Assembly: GCF_003073475.1 (NCBI RefSeq)
Contig: NZ_CP029033.1
Coordinates: 2,046,001-2,110,000 of the forward strand
Origin: Actinobaculum sp. 313
GTDB lineage: Bacteria > Actinomycetota > Actinomycetes > Actinomycetales > Actinomycetaceae
Reading direction: 5' to 3'
DNA length: 64,000 bases
Shown here: one piece after another, positions 16,635 through 24,617 of the stretch
Layout: each line of letters starts with the position of its first letter
Numbering within the stretch: the stretch's first letter is position 1
Notes under the pieces: generated by a model
Told to the model about the DNA's origin: nothing
The model's input: the letters and a program-made list of their open reading frames with translations, nothing else
The model's database searches: none
Position numbers and translations under genes: made by a program

Positions 16635-19345
16635 CTACGGCTGCCCGTCCTCGAAACGATCCATGAGGCTGCGGTACATTCCTCGCAATTCATGGCCTTC
16701 GAATCGTTCATCGTCGAGTATGCGGCTCGCCAACGCCGCCTTCTCACGCGCCGTTTCGACCGACCCCTCCATGCGATACATATTGGCTAGAATCAGCAGC
16801 TGCCTGAGATAGCTCTCCTCGAAATCCACGGCAATACGCCGATACCATTCGACGCCGGCCTCCTGTAGGTCCAACGCTGTGCGAATACGGCCCACCGCCC
16901 AATACAGTCGTGCCGCTCGCGTACACCACACGGCTTCGCCCTGCGCAGCAACGTAATCGGAATCCGTCACAAGCTCGCCCGTGGGCACGCTTCCGGCCAC
17001 CTGCGCGAAGAGTTCATGCAGCCGATCAAGCATCGCCTCAAGCTCGGCTATATCCTCATCTGCATGTTTGCCTGGACGGAAGGCAAGAACATCTGCACGC
17101 TCCCACAGCGCATCGATCAGTGCCTTCGTATTCTGAGCACTCTCAGCAAGACGTATGACATGAGCCCACGTGGCAATCGCGCGCGAGTGTTGATCACTGG
17201 AACGCAGAGAATTCGCCGCACTGCCGAAACAGTTGATTGCTTCGTCCACATCACCTGCCAGTTCGCGCAAGTCTCCCAGGCGTATGGCGGTTTCGGCAGC
17301 TCCGCGTTCGTCGGCGATTGCATTCAAGCCGGCCAGCATGTGCCGAAGAAGCGCCTCCACGAGTGGCGAGGCTGTCGTCAGCCCCTCCAGATAACCGATT
17401 CCGAGCTGGGCAACCTCGGCAGCTTCCAAGTTCCGCCGCAAATTGACCAAAGCGGCTGAAAGCGCCTCAGCGAATGCAGCAGCCCGCAGGTTGAATCCCG
17501 CTGCTGCACACAGATTCAGACCCTGGCGCGCATAGTCGAGCGCCGCTGCGGAGAATCCCGCTCGAACGCTGGTTACGGTCAACACCAGCAGAGCTTCCAG
17601 TCGCACTCCTAACTGCTCGCTTGAAACGGTGCGCATGGCGCCATCTGCGAGCAGCGCAGCCTCGGCATCCTGCCCTTGGTCACACAGCCTCCACGCCTGA
17701 TCGATCACCGCCCAGGCGGCGTCGTCCTCACCGGTGTGGTCAACGCGTGAAGTCGGTGCAGTCGAGACGTCGGAATCAAAACACGTCAATATCGCGTTGT
17801 CCTCGCCCAGGGCCGCCCCCAGCCGCCCACGCAGTCGAACCCCTAGTTCACCCTTGGGCAGCCGATTCTCACGCCCGTAGGCCAAACGTTCCATAAGTTC
17901 CACCGCATATGCACTGCGGCGGACCGCGCCGACCTCCTCCGCACGGGCAAGCAATTGCGCGTAGTCCATATCGCGCCACGGTCCGCGAACGTCGACGGCG
18001 ACGACGGGTGGTAGCGCCGTTCCTTGTGCCGGTAGCGGCGTCGGCGCCTCGTCTCCCACACGCGGTGGTGTACCGGGCTCCGTACCTCCGGAATAACGGT
18101 CCTGTGCTGCCGGTCCTGCAACGGCGCCACCCGCCGAATCCTCGGGCCGGATAGGCGGTAGTCGATGGCATCCTCACCTAGCAGCCCTGAGGCGTCGGGG
18201 ATCTGTGGCGCCTCTTGTGCAAGCGGGCGTCGAGCGAGGTACCGCTCCACTGAATCCTGCCAAGCCGTCCTCGTTACCCCCGGCCTGCCGTCAAGCTGCC
18301 GCGCAATATCGCGAGCCAGTGATGTGAACCACTCCTCGGCCTGCCGCAGGGTGGGATTCGTCAGCGTTTGCCGCGGCGCGGCGTCGAGTTTGTCTCCCGG
18401 CAGCGTCACCGGCAAGACCTCGCGCTCATGATCCCCCGGCAACGCACTGACCACGTTGGCGGCGGAACAGGCCAAGCGCAGCAGGCTGATACGTCTTCCC
18501 ACCTGCGGCCACCGCGGCAGATGCCTGAGCAGGATTCGGCGGGCGCGTTCCAGCCGTTCCGGCCGACCGCTGAGATACAGGTAGTCAAGGTGCTGGTAGA
18601 GCGATCCGGTCTTCTCCGCTCGTGTCTGGTAGTCGCGATACACCCGCAGATGTGCCGCCCACGCCTCCGCATCACGTCCGGTACGGAACCAGGGTTCGAG
18701 CAGCATGGATAGCATCGAGTTTGGCTGGTTGCTGCAGCGCCTCCCTTCGGCAGCGAGCGCCGCGTCTCCGACCCGTGCTGCCGCCTCCCAGTCCCCGCAG
18801 TCAATCTCGTAGTAGACCTCGTCCTCGGGGTCGCAGGCAGTGCAATCGGCGAGGCGTGTAACCGGCGCGTCCTTCCACTGCTCGTAGAAGCCCGCCGCCA
18901 TCTCCATCTCGCCGAAATTCTCGTACAGGCTGTTGGCCTGGCTGTAGTACGGACGTAGCGACTCTCCCATCTGCAGATAGAACAACCGCATCTCTTCGAG
19001 AATGTCAAGGCATTGCTGACGGGCAATCTGCGGCAACTGTCGCACGGCAATCAGCACGTACTTGAAACTCCACCCATACAGGTAGAGCGAGTCGTCATCG
19101 AAGAGTTCCGGCTTCTCGCGGTACTTGTTGGTGCACCACACGAAGGGTACGAGCAGTTTCGCGAACGCTTCCGTTTCTAGATAGGCGTGGCACAGCGAGA
19201 GATTAGCGCGAAGAGCAATATGCTCCTCGCCGGCCTCTTCGGCCTGCATGGCGAGCTGAGCCCACAACTGGTTTGCCCCCGGGCCGGTTGGCGTATTCGC
19301 AGCTTCGTCCCATAGGGCGAGGAGATCCTCATGGCTGGCGGTCAT
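16635..19345 (-). CDS. large helical-repeat (TPR-like) protein of the Hsp90 operon (frameshifted near 18145)
   Basis: About 903 residues when repaired. The protein is almost entirely paired amphipathic helices of TPR type, for example HIALRANLSLCHAYLETEAF, NSLYENFGEMEMAAGFYEQW and AAALDYARQGLNLCAAAGF. The helical arrays are separated by a low-complexity linker near residue 400. As read, two overlapping frames cover it. Adding one base at GGG 18144-18146 joins them as YRLSGPEDSAGGAVAGPA. The start ATG overlaps the Hsp90 gene stop by 4 bp. A TPR-rich partner beside an Hsp90 suggests a co-chaperone or client-scaffold role, by analogy to TPR co-chaperones. No enzyme motif is seen. Confidence 0.8.
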
Positions 19346-21153
19346 GATCGTCCTTTCAACGACAGTTCGATGAGGCTGGTGAAGGTTTGGTCCGCCCAGG
19401 ATCGAGCCTGCACATCCATCGGATGCTGGCCGGCCAGCAGTGCTTGCACATACAGTCCACGCACAGCCGCCTGCAGCAATTGATCGTCTTTCGCACCGGC
19501 TAGCTGGTTGATCACGGGCGAGCGGGCATTGAGAACAAGCAGTGGTCGGCGAGAGTCGCCAAAGGGATCGGCCGCATCAAGCAGGGCTCCCCATACTCCC
19601 TCCGCCCGGTCACGCACCGCTTCCGCGAGCGCCTGCCCTGCAATCTCGGCGTCGGGAAGAAAAAGTACCGACAGGGATACGGGCGCGAATGCGCGTAACA
19701 CCACCTCCACGCCGGCCGGGTCGAGGGCCGTTTGAGCCGCTGCGAGGGCCGGACGCATACGCTGCCGCGTATCCTCCGGCGGTGCGACGAGAACGCCGAG
19801 TACCTCCGCGGGCTCCAGTTCACCGATAGCCCTCTCCGGGTTGTCAAGCGCGAATTGAGCCACCAGATCGGCGTCGAAGGCGTAACCGCAGTTGACGATG
19901 CATAACCCATTGGCACGCGCAACCGGCTCCAAGGACCGGAAGCGGCTGGCAGTGCGCGTGTACCGGAATGCTCCGAAGCGCTCCAACACCTGCGTGAATG
20001 TTTGCTCTCCTAGAGAAGTTACGAAGGGTACTGTTCGTGCTACCATCTCGCGAGTGGGTGCATCGGAAACCGCCATGGCCTTCAGTCCGCTGACGTGGAC
20101 GGCGATGAACTCGGAGAAGAGCTTCGGGTCCGTCGTCGAGAGCCTCGTCAACCAGGTACGAATCTGTTCGCCGAGTGCTTCGCGTGTCGTGGCCAGTAAG
20201 TCGTCGTCGAACAACCCCTCCCGCGAGGCCGTGGGATGTAGATGTTCGGCATCGATTACGACTCGTGCGAAATACGCCCATTCGGGCAACAGCTCGGTGA
20301 TGCGTGAGCCAAGCAACATGCGCCGCAGATAGACCCGGTGACGCGTCTCCTGGCCGGGATGAGCGCCGGTCGGCAGGATGAAGGCGCGACCCTTGACGCC
20401 GGCCTCCGGAACCTCCACCGGCACAACGGCGAAGGGATGGAAGCCGAAGTTTGCGGCGCACCAGCTGACGGCGCCCGCGCTGTTCTCCTCCCACGGCGCA
20501 CGACGAGCGGTTAACACCTGCGATTGTCCTTCGGCGCGTAGCTCAACCGGGATCGGCAGGAACTCACCGTATTCGGTTATAAGCCGGGACAGCGAGGAGA
20601 AGGTGAAGGGATCCTCACCGGGCAGGGAATGTAGAAGCATCTCGGTTCCCGGTTCGGTCAACGGCTCGACGGCGGTGGTGACAACCCAGGTTCCGTTGGA
20701 TCTTCCCTCCCACTGGATGGTCCGAGCGTCCCGGTCGGCGGCGGAGCGCGAACGTACGGTGATCGTATCGGAGACCATGAAACACGACAGCAGCCCGATA
20801 CCGAACTGCCCGAGGAAGTCTGTACGAGCCATTCCGAACTCATCGCGTTTTGAGGTCGCCCCGATGGTTGCCAGTAGCTCAGCCGCCTCGTCGGTCGTCA
20901 GCCCGATTCCGGTATCACGGATGCGTAGGATCTGGCCCTCGGCACTGAAGGTTATCCGCGCCGGGCACGACGGATCGATACCACGCCGGGCAGTGATGGC
21001 GTCGACGCCATTTTGTAGCAGCTCACGGACGAATACCCGGGGGCCCGAGTACAGATTGCGGCTGAGAAGCTCTACCAAACCGGCGAGGTCGACCTGGAAA
21101 TTCTGGGAGGCCGGCGTGTGCGGAGACTCAGGAATCTGCTGCAGATCAGACAT
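19342..21153 (-). CDS. Hsp90-family ATPase (actinobacterial HtpG-like)
   Basis: The 603-residue protein has the GHKL ATPase domain of Hsp90: VFVRELLQNGVDAI with E44 and N48, D80-TGIGL, and the glycine lid GQFGIGLLSCFMV. A middle domain with HRVYLRRMLLG follows (the HtpG LYVRRVFI-type region), where the catalytic-loop Arg would lie. Its end diverges strongly from HtpG, so it belongs to the separate HSP90 family protein group found in actinobacteria rather than canonical HtpG. ATG 21153 overlaps the upstream YbjN-like gene by 8 bp. It is flanked by small chaperone-like proteins and a helical-repeat protein in one operon. Confidence 0.9.
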   Translation of the reverse strand: MSDLQQIPESPHTPASQNFQVDLAGLVELLSRNLYSGPRVFVRELLQNGVDAITARRGIDPSCPARITFSAEGQILRIRDTGIGLTTDEAAELLATIGATSKRDEFGMARTDFLGQFGIGLLSCFMVSDTITVRSRSAADRDARTIQWEGRSNGTWVVTTAVEPLTEPGTEMLLHSLPGEDPFTFSSLSRLITEYGEFLPIPVELRAEGQSQVLTARRAPWEENSAGAVSWCAANFGFHPFAVVPVEVPEAGVKGRAFILPTGAHPGQETRHRVYLRRMLLGSRITELLPEWAYFARVVIDAEHLHPTASREGLFDDDLLATTREALGEQIRTWLTRLSTTDPKLFSEFIAVHVSGLKAMAVSDAPTREMVARTVPFVTSLGEQTFTQVLERFGAFRYTRTASRFRSLEPVARANGLCIVNCGYAFDADLVAQFALDNPERAIGELEPAEVLGVLVAPPEDTRQRMRPALAAAQTALDPAGVEVVLRAFAPVSLSVLFLPDAEIAGQALAEAVRDRAEGVWGALLDAADPFGDSRRPLLVLNARSPVINQLAGAKDDQLLQAAVRGLYVQALLAGQHPMDVQARSWADQTFTSLIELSLKGRS

Positions 21154-21655
21154 TGGCTTGCGGCTCCTGCCCCCGTTCAAAGCCCTCGACCAGTTCTGTG
21201 CACGCGGCCAGTGTGGGTTGCAGATACTCGCGCAGCTGCACGTCACTCATTCCCTCACCGATGAAGACGGTGGACGAGGCTCGCACGCACACACGCGCTT
21301 CGTCGTCGTAAGCAGGTAGTAGCCGTACCACATGTGGAATGTCCGGATCCCCGTTGAACGTATTCAGCTGCCCGGCGAATTCACCAACGATTTCACCCGA
21401 AAAACGCGCGGAGCCCACGTGATTGAGTTCCAGGAAGTTGCCGTTATTCACACTCCATATCTCGATGTCGCGGCCATCGCGCGAAGCGGTGATCGGGTAC
21501 TCCGATCCCTCTTCAGCCGTGACCTCCCAACCCAACTGCTCTATCATGGAGCGCAACCGCGCCAGATCCACAGGCGCGACGGCATCTTCCGGGCCAACCT
21601 GCCGGAACCATTCCAGGTTCTCGTTTGCACTCTCGTTCACATTCTCGTTCGCCAT
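21146..21655 (-). CDS. YbjN-domain protein
   Basis: This 169-residue acidic protein has a YbjN / type III secretion chaperone-like fold: a helix (DLARLRSMIEQLGWEVTAEE) then strands (DIEIWSVNNGNFLELNHVGSARF), and a second helix region ending CTELVEGF. The N-terminal 15 residues repeat NEN/NES and look like a flexible tail. It precedes the Hsp90 gene with an 8-bp overlap, and a second YbjN-like gene lies 20 bp upstream. YbjN proteins often act as dimeric binding modules; a role in client delivery to the Hsp90 is an inference from the operon. Confidence 0.75.
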   Translation of the reverse strand: MANENVNESANENLEWFRQVGPEDAVAPVDLARLRSMIEQLGWEVTAEEGSEYPITASRDGRDIEIWSVNNGNFLELNHVGSARFSGEIVGEFAGQLNTFNGDPDIPHVVRLLPAYDDEARVCVRASSTVFIGEGMSDVQLREYLQPTLAACTELVEGFERGQEPQANV

Positions 21656-21675
21656 ACCCGACCTCCGGCCACTCG

Positions 21676-22131
21676 CTACTCTTCCGTTCCTGTGCCGCGC
21701 TCCGTACCGTCGCGACGCTCCGCCACGATCTCGGCGATCCGCTGATCGTGCTCGGTCACGGTGGACGCACAGATATCAATCGCGCGGCGTACGAGACTCA
21801 ATAGCTGCACATCGGTTGCACCGGCACTGATCACTGCATCGAAGGACGCCTTTATGCGGCAACCATCAGCAACTCTCTCCACACTGCATGCCGCCAGCAG
21901 CCCAGCTGCGCCGGGACCGGCAACGAGTTCAAGCGCCGATGCACAATCACGCGCATCGGTGTAATGAACCGTCGATATCGCGGTGACGGCGAGTATCTTC
22001 TCCCGACGGCGCACTTCTGTGACTACATCGGAGTAACTGCGCCGCAGAATATCGCCGTCACGGCGCACTGCTCCATCGTTAGGGCGAAGCAATGACTCTA
22101 TGCGATCCAGAGTCACTGACGGTAAAGACAT
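21676..22131 (-). CDS. YbjN-like protein, first gene of the Hsp90 operon
   Basis: The 151-residue protein starts MSLPSVTLDRIESLL after GAAAGG with 7-base spacing. It has a single alpha/beta domain like YbjN or SRPBCC-type sensory modules (ILRRSYSDVVTEVRRREKILAVTAI, then RIKASFDAVISAG), and an acidic tail. It is only weakly similar to the next gene, so an old duplication is possible. No promoter other than the region 22132-22274 is available to the operon, and a 13-bp palindrome lies there. Confidence 0.6.
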   Translation of the reverse strand: MSLPSVTLDRIESLLRPNDGAVRRDGDILRRSYSDVVTEVRRREKILAVTAISTVHYTDARDCASALELVAGPGAAGLLAACSVERVADGCRIKASFDAVISAGATDVQLLSLVRRAIDICASTVTEHDQRIAEIVAERRDGTERGTGTEE

Positions 22132-22201
22132 AGCGAGCCTTTCACTGCTGTCCGGCGATGAACTACCTCGGCCGCCCGGCCGCCTGGGTGACATGCCACG
22201 C

Positions 22202-22214
22202 GTAGATAATCTAC
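22202..22214. promoter_or_regulatory. palindrome upstream of the YbjN-Hsp90 operon
   Basis: GTAGAT-A-ATCTAC is a perfect inverted repeat about 70 bp upstream of the first operon ATG and 60 bp from the element boundary. It could be an operator for the operon. No matching regulator is recognised. Confidence 0.4.
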
Positions 22215-22274
22215 CTCGCGCAGATATAGGCCATTGTACCAGTTCTGGAGACAGGTTCGGCCGTCTATGGGTCA

Positions 22275-22380
22275 GGCTCCCTGCGCCGTTTGTTCCGGGG
22301 AAGGCGAAGGGGCCGGTCCTTTCGGGTCGGCCCCTTGATTCAGTGGCGGGGGGAGGATTTGAACCTCCGACCTCCGGGTT
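22275..22380. repeat. left attachment repeat with tRNA-fMet 3' fragment
   Basis: This copy matches 39882-39987 at every position except 22300 (G here, T at 39907). Bases 22344-22380 are the 3' 37 nt of tRNA-fMet on the minus strand, cut near the anticodon loop. Bases 22307-22336 form the hairpin that terminates the tRNA transcript (AAGGGGCCGG.. with CCGGCCCCTT on the other strand). Confidence 0.92.
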
Positions 22381-22494
22381 TGGAGCTTTCGCCGTATACC
22401 GGGATGCTGGCGGTGGTTGGGTGTTGGTTGCGTGAGGCCTGCCACCTGTTGATCGTGGGTGTTCTGACGGAATCGTTGATCGCAGAATGTGGGC

Positions 22495-23337
22495 ATGCGC
22501 TCACTACATTCACCTTGGGTTTGGCAGGCTCCTCCGGAGTGGGAGACGGCGTTGGATGCGTGGGAGTTATTCCTGCGTGCTGGCGGTCGGTCTGAAAGTA
22601 CTATTGTCACGCGTTTGCGTCATATCCGGACGTTTGCGCGTGCTTGTGGGCTGGCTCCTGAGGAGGTGACGGAGGAGCAGTTGTTGCGGTGGGTAGGTGC
22701 GCAGCGTTGGGCGCCTGAGACCCGGCATTCTATGTATGTCTCACTGCGTGGTTTCTTTGGTTGTGTTTCGCGTATGTGGGGTTGGGAGAATCCTGCGGCC
22801 AGTTTGCCGATGGTGCGCCGATCAATTCCTTTGGCGCGTCCGGCGCCTGAGGAGGTTTTGGCGGAGGCGTTGGCTCATACGGATTTGCGTGTTGGGATGA
22901 TTATTCGTATGGCGGCGTGTATGGGTTTGCGGTGTTGTGAGATCGCACGGGCTCATCGGCGGGATCTTACGCATGATTTGTTCGGTCCGGTGCTGCTTGT
23001 GCGGGGTAAGGGTGGTCGTCATCGGCCTGTTCCGATGCCGGCGGATATTTACGAGGATTTTGTGCGTATCACAGATCGTACAGGTGGCTGGTTGTTTCCC
23101 GGGAAGATTGACGGGCACTTGTCGTCGCGGTGGGTGTCAAAGCTTGGGGCTCGGGTTTTGCCGTCTCCGTGGACGATGCATACTCTTCGGCATCGGTTTG
23201 GTACTCGTGCGTACGCTGTGGATCACGATATCGTCGCTGTACAACTCCTTCTGGGGCATTCCCAGCTCACGACGACTCAGCGCTATGTGCTGCCGGCGCA
23301 GGAGGCCCTGCGTCGCGCGGTTGACGGGGCTGCTTAG
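22495..23337 (+). CDS. int: tyrosine recombinase / integrase of the element
   Basis: About 280 residues. It has an N-terminal SAM-like core-binding domain (about 15-95) and a catalytic domain with all expected residues: Arg in MGLRCCEIARAH, Lys in GKGGRHRPVP, HTLRHRF (His-x-x-Arg), LGHS and the nucleophile Tyr in TQRYVL. It is adjacent to the left attachment repeat and reads into the element, as expected for the enzyme that catalyses integration into tRNA-fMet. GTG 22489 is an alternative start two codons upstream. Third codon positions are richer in T than in chromosomal neighbours, which suggests a foreign origin. Confidence 0.93.
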   Translation: MRSLHSPWVWQAPPEWETALDAWELFLRAGGRSESTIVTRLRHIRTFARACGLAPEEVTEEQLLRWVGAQRWAPETRHSMYVSLRGFFGCVSRMWGWENPAASLPMVRRSIPLARPAPEEVLAEALAHTDLRVGMIIRMAACMGLRCCEIARAHRRDLTHDLFGPVLLVRGKGGRHRPVPMPADIYEDFVRITDRTGGWLFPGKIDGHLSSRWVSKLGARVLPSPWTMHTLRHRFGTRAYAVDHDIVAVQLLLGHSQLTTTQRYVLPAQEALRRAVDGAA

Positions 23338-23453
23338 GCCTGTTTTGTGTCGGTGGTGCGCTGTATTCTGGGAGTGGCTCCCTTGGGCTGGACCAGAGCT
23401 CTCACAAATTGTAACTTTGCTGAGTTCTGTGTCGGTGAGGGGAGGTGAGGTCG

Positions 23454-23588
23454 ATGGGTAAGCGGAAACGCGAGACGTCGGGTGAGGAAAAAGCCCGGAT
23501 ACTGCGCGCCGTGCTTAGGATCGCGCAGCTCCAGGCTTTTAACCTTGCTATTGCCATCGTGGCACTGCTGATAGCACTGCTGCGATAG
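23454..23588 (+). CDS. 44-residue single-helix membrane microprotein
   Basis: ATG follows a strong Shine-Dalgarno (GGGGAGGTGAG). The product has a basic, soluble N-terminus (MGKRKRETSGEEKARILRA) and a C-terminal hydrophobic helix (FNLAIAIVALLIALLR). It lies 116 bp after int on the same strand and is followed by a 10-bp-stem hairpin. No family is recognised. It could be a small membrane modulator, or the membrane toxin of a two-part system, but no antitoxin is evident. Confidence 0.6.
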   Translation: MGKRKRETSGEEKARILRAVLRIAQLQAFNLAIAIVALLIALLR

Positions 23589-23597
23589 CAACTCACA

Positions 23598-23628
23598 CTG
23601 GGTACACGGTTACGAGCTGTGTACCCAG
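23598..23628 (+). terminator. hairpin after the microprotein gene
   Basis: CTGGGTACAC and GTGTACCCAG form a perfect 10-bp stem with an 11-base loop, 9 bp after the stop. No U tract follows, so termination is likely but unproven. Confidence 0.55.
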
Positions 23629-23697
23629 TCCCATTATGCCAGGCGTGTATCGGCGTGCACAAGGGCGTGTGCCGACTGCTGGCCATGTTTGGCATTG

Positions 23698-23891
23698 TTT
23701 TCCATTACCCCTTACCTGCTCTCTTCCTGGGCCGTTGGGAGCGTAGTGTCAACCCGTAGGGCGGTCTATCGGTGATGTACGGCATGCCGCGTAGCGGTGT
23801 GGCGTACATCAGGGATAGGCCGGTCCCAGCCGGAGGGTGGGACTTGCGCGGAGCACGGCGCGGGCCATAATGCGGCAGGGGGAATGGAAAA
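23698..23891. repeat. large nested palindrome 1 with shared core
   Basis: Outer arms TTTTCCATTaCCCC (23698-23711) and GGGGgAATGGAAAA (23878-23891) are complementary except for one pair. Further in, GGTCTATC pairs with GATAGGCC. The inner stem TGATGTACG/CGTACATCA (23773-23781, 23803-23811) encloses a 21-nt core that contains CCGC-GTA-GCGG and is identical to that of palindrome 2. A side hairpin GTCCCA/TGGGAC lies at 23824-23842. The 23589-24145 interval has no supported gene. Confidence 0.75.
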
Positions 23892-24145
23892 TAGCTACGT
23901 GACTACTGTCGTGTCTCGCTGGTGGTTGGTAGGCCGTGCACACCTGCCGCGCGGGATCGTGGCAGGTGTGTGCGGGTGGTTGTTGGGGTCCCGCTGTCCA
24001 CGTGTGGGCCGGTGGGGCGCTCCGGGCGCCCGGGCGGTCCACAGGTGGGCAGGGGGCTGCCTGGGTGAGCACGTGCGGACTATATCGGGCGAGGATCGGC
24101 CTGCGTGAGGCCTGTGGTGTGGGGTCTCGTGATTGTGACGTAGTT

Positions 24146-24176
24146 GTGGCCCCCGGGGTTTGTCCCCGGGGGCCAC
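24146..24176 (-). terminator. terminator-like hairpin ending the minus-strand block
   Basis: GTGGCCCCCGGGG and CCCCGGGGGCCAC form a perfect 13-bp stem with a 5-base loop, 15 bp after the glutaredoxin-like gene stop. No long U tract follows on the minus strand. Confidence 0.6.
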
Positions 24177-24191
24177 GTGCCCGTCCGCGCC

Positions 24192-24413
24192 TCATGCGGT
24201 ACGTCGGATGTTGGCGAGTTTGTCGGGGCGGTAGCCGGTCCAGGTCTCGGTCGGTGTCACGATAACGGGGAGCTGCTGGCAGCCCGCGCTGATGAGTTGG
24301 TCGCGGTGCGCGGCAGCGTCGAGCTCGCGGTAGGTGATGCCTCGGCGGTCGAGTGCGCGTTTGGTGAGGTGGCAGGCTTGGCAGCTGGTGGTGGTGTAGA
24401 TCGTGATGGTCAT
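24192..24413 (-). CDS. glutaredoxin-like (NrdH/mycoredoxin-type) protein
   Basis: The 73-residue protein has a thioredoxin-fold pattern: ITIYTTTSCQACHLTKRAL with a CxxC-type active site C-Q-A-C, a beta-alpha unit (YRELD), the cis-Pro loop QQLPVIV, and a C-terminal GYRPDKL helix. Such proteins transfer electrons from thioredoxin reductase or mycothiol to targets such as ribonucleotide reductase. ATG follows GGAAGGAG. It is the last gene of the element's minus-strand block and lies between the two large palindromes. It may support the element through redox or dNTP supply; this is inference. Confidence 0.82.
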   Translation of the reverse strand: MTITIYTTTSCQACHLTKRALDRRGITYRELDAAAHRDQLISAGCQQLPVIVTPTETWTGYRPDKLANIRRTA

Positions 24414-24418
24414 GATGT

Positions 24419-24596
24419 CTCCTTCCCTGGTGGGTGTTTGATGGTGCCGCTGGGCCGGGTGGGAGGGAGCCTGTCAAGCCGGATGGCGGGGTGATCTGTC
24501 GCATGCCGCGTAGCGGTGTGGGACAGATCAGGCCGACAGGCTTGACGGGCGAGTGGACGCCCGGCAGGCTCCATGGTCAAACACCCGCGGAAGGAG
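24419..24596. repeat. large nested palindrome 2 with shared core
   Basis: Five nested arm pairs are seen: CTCCTTCC/GGAAGGAG (24419-24426, 24589-24596), GGGTGTTTGA/TCAAACACCC (24432, 24577), GGAGCCTG/CAGGCTCC (24466, 24565), GTCAAGCC/GGCTTGAC (24473, 24539) and TGATCTGTC/GACAGATCA (24492, 24522). The 21-nt core 24501-24521 equals that of palindrome 1. A hairpin CGGGCG/CGCCCG lies inside the right half. The left arm includes the Shine-Dalgarno of the glutaredoxin-like gene. Confidence 0.8.
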
Positions 24597-24617
24597 CACA
24601 TGCCGTCGTCACGCTCA

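Noticed and set aside
22100-22435. 112-codon plus-strand ORF containing GGGFEPPTSG
   Set aside because: It is a read-through of the att repeat and tRNA 3' half. This peptide is a familiar artefact of translating tRNA genes, and the frame has no Shine-Dalgarno or domain.
23884-24108. 74-codon plus-strand ORF (MENSYVTTVV..)
   Set aside because: It overlaps the arm of palindrome 1 and becomes Gly/Arg/Trp-rich low complexity; coding support is too weak.
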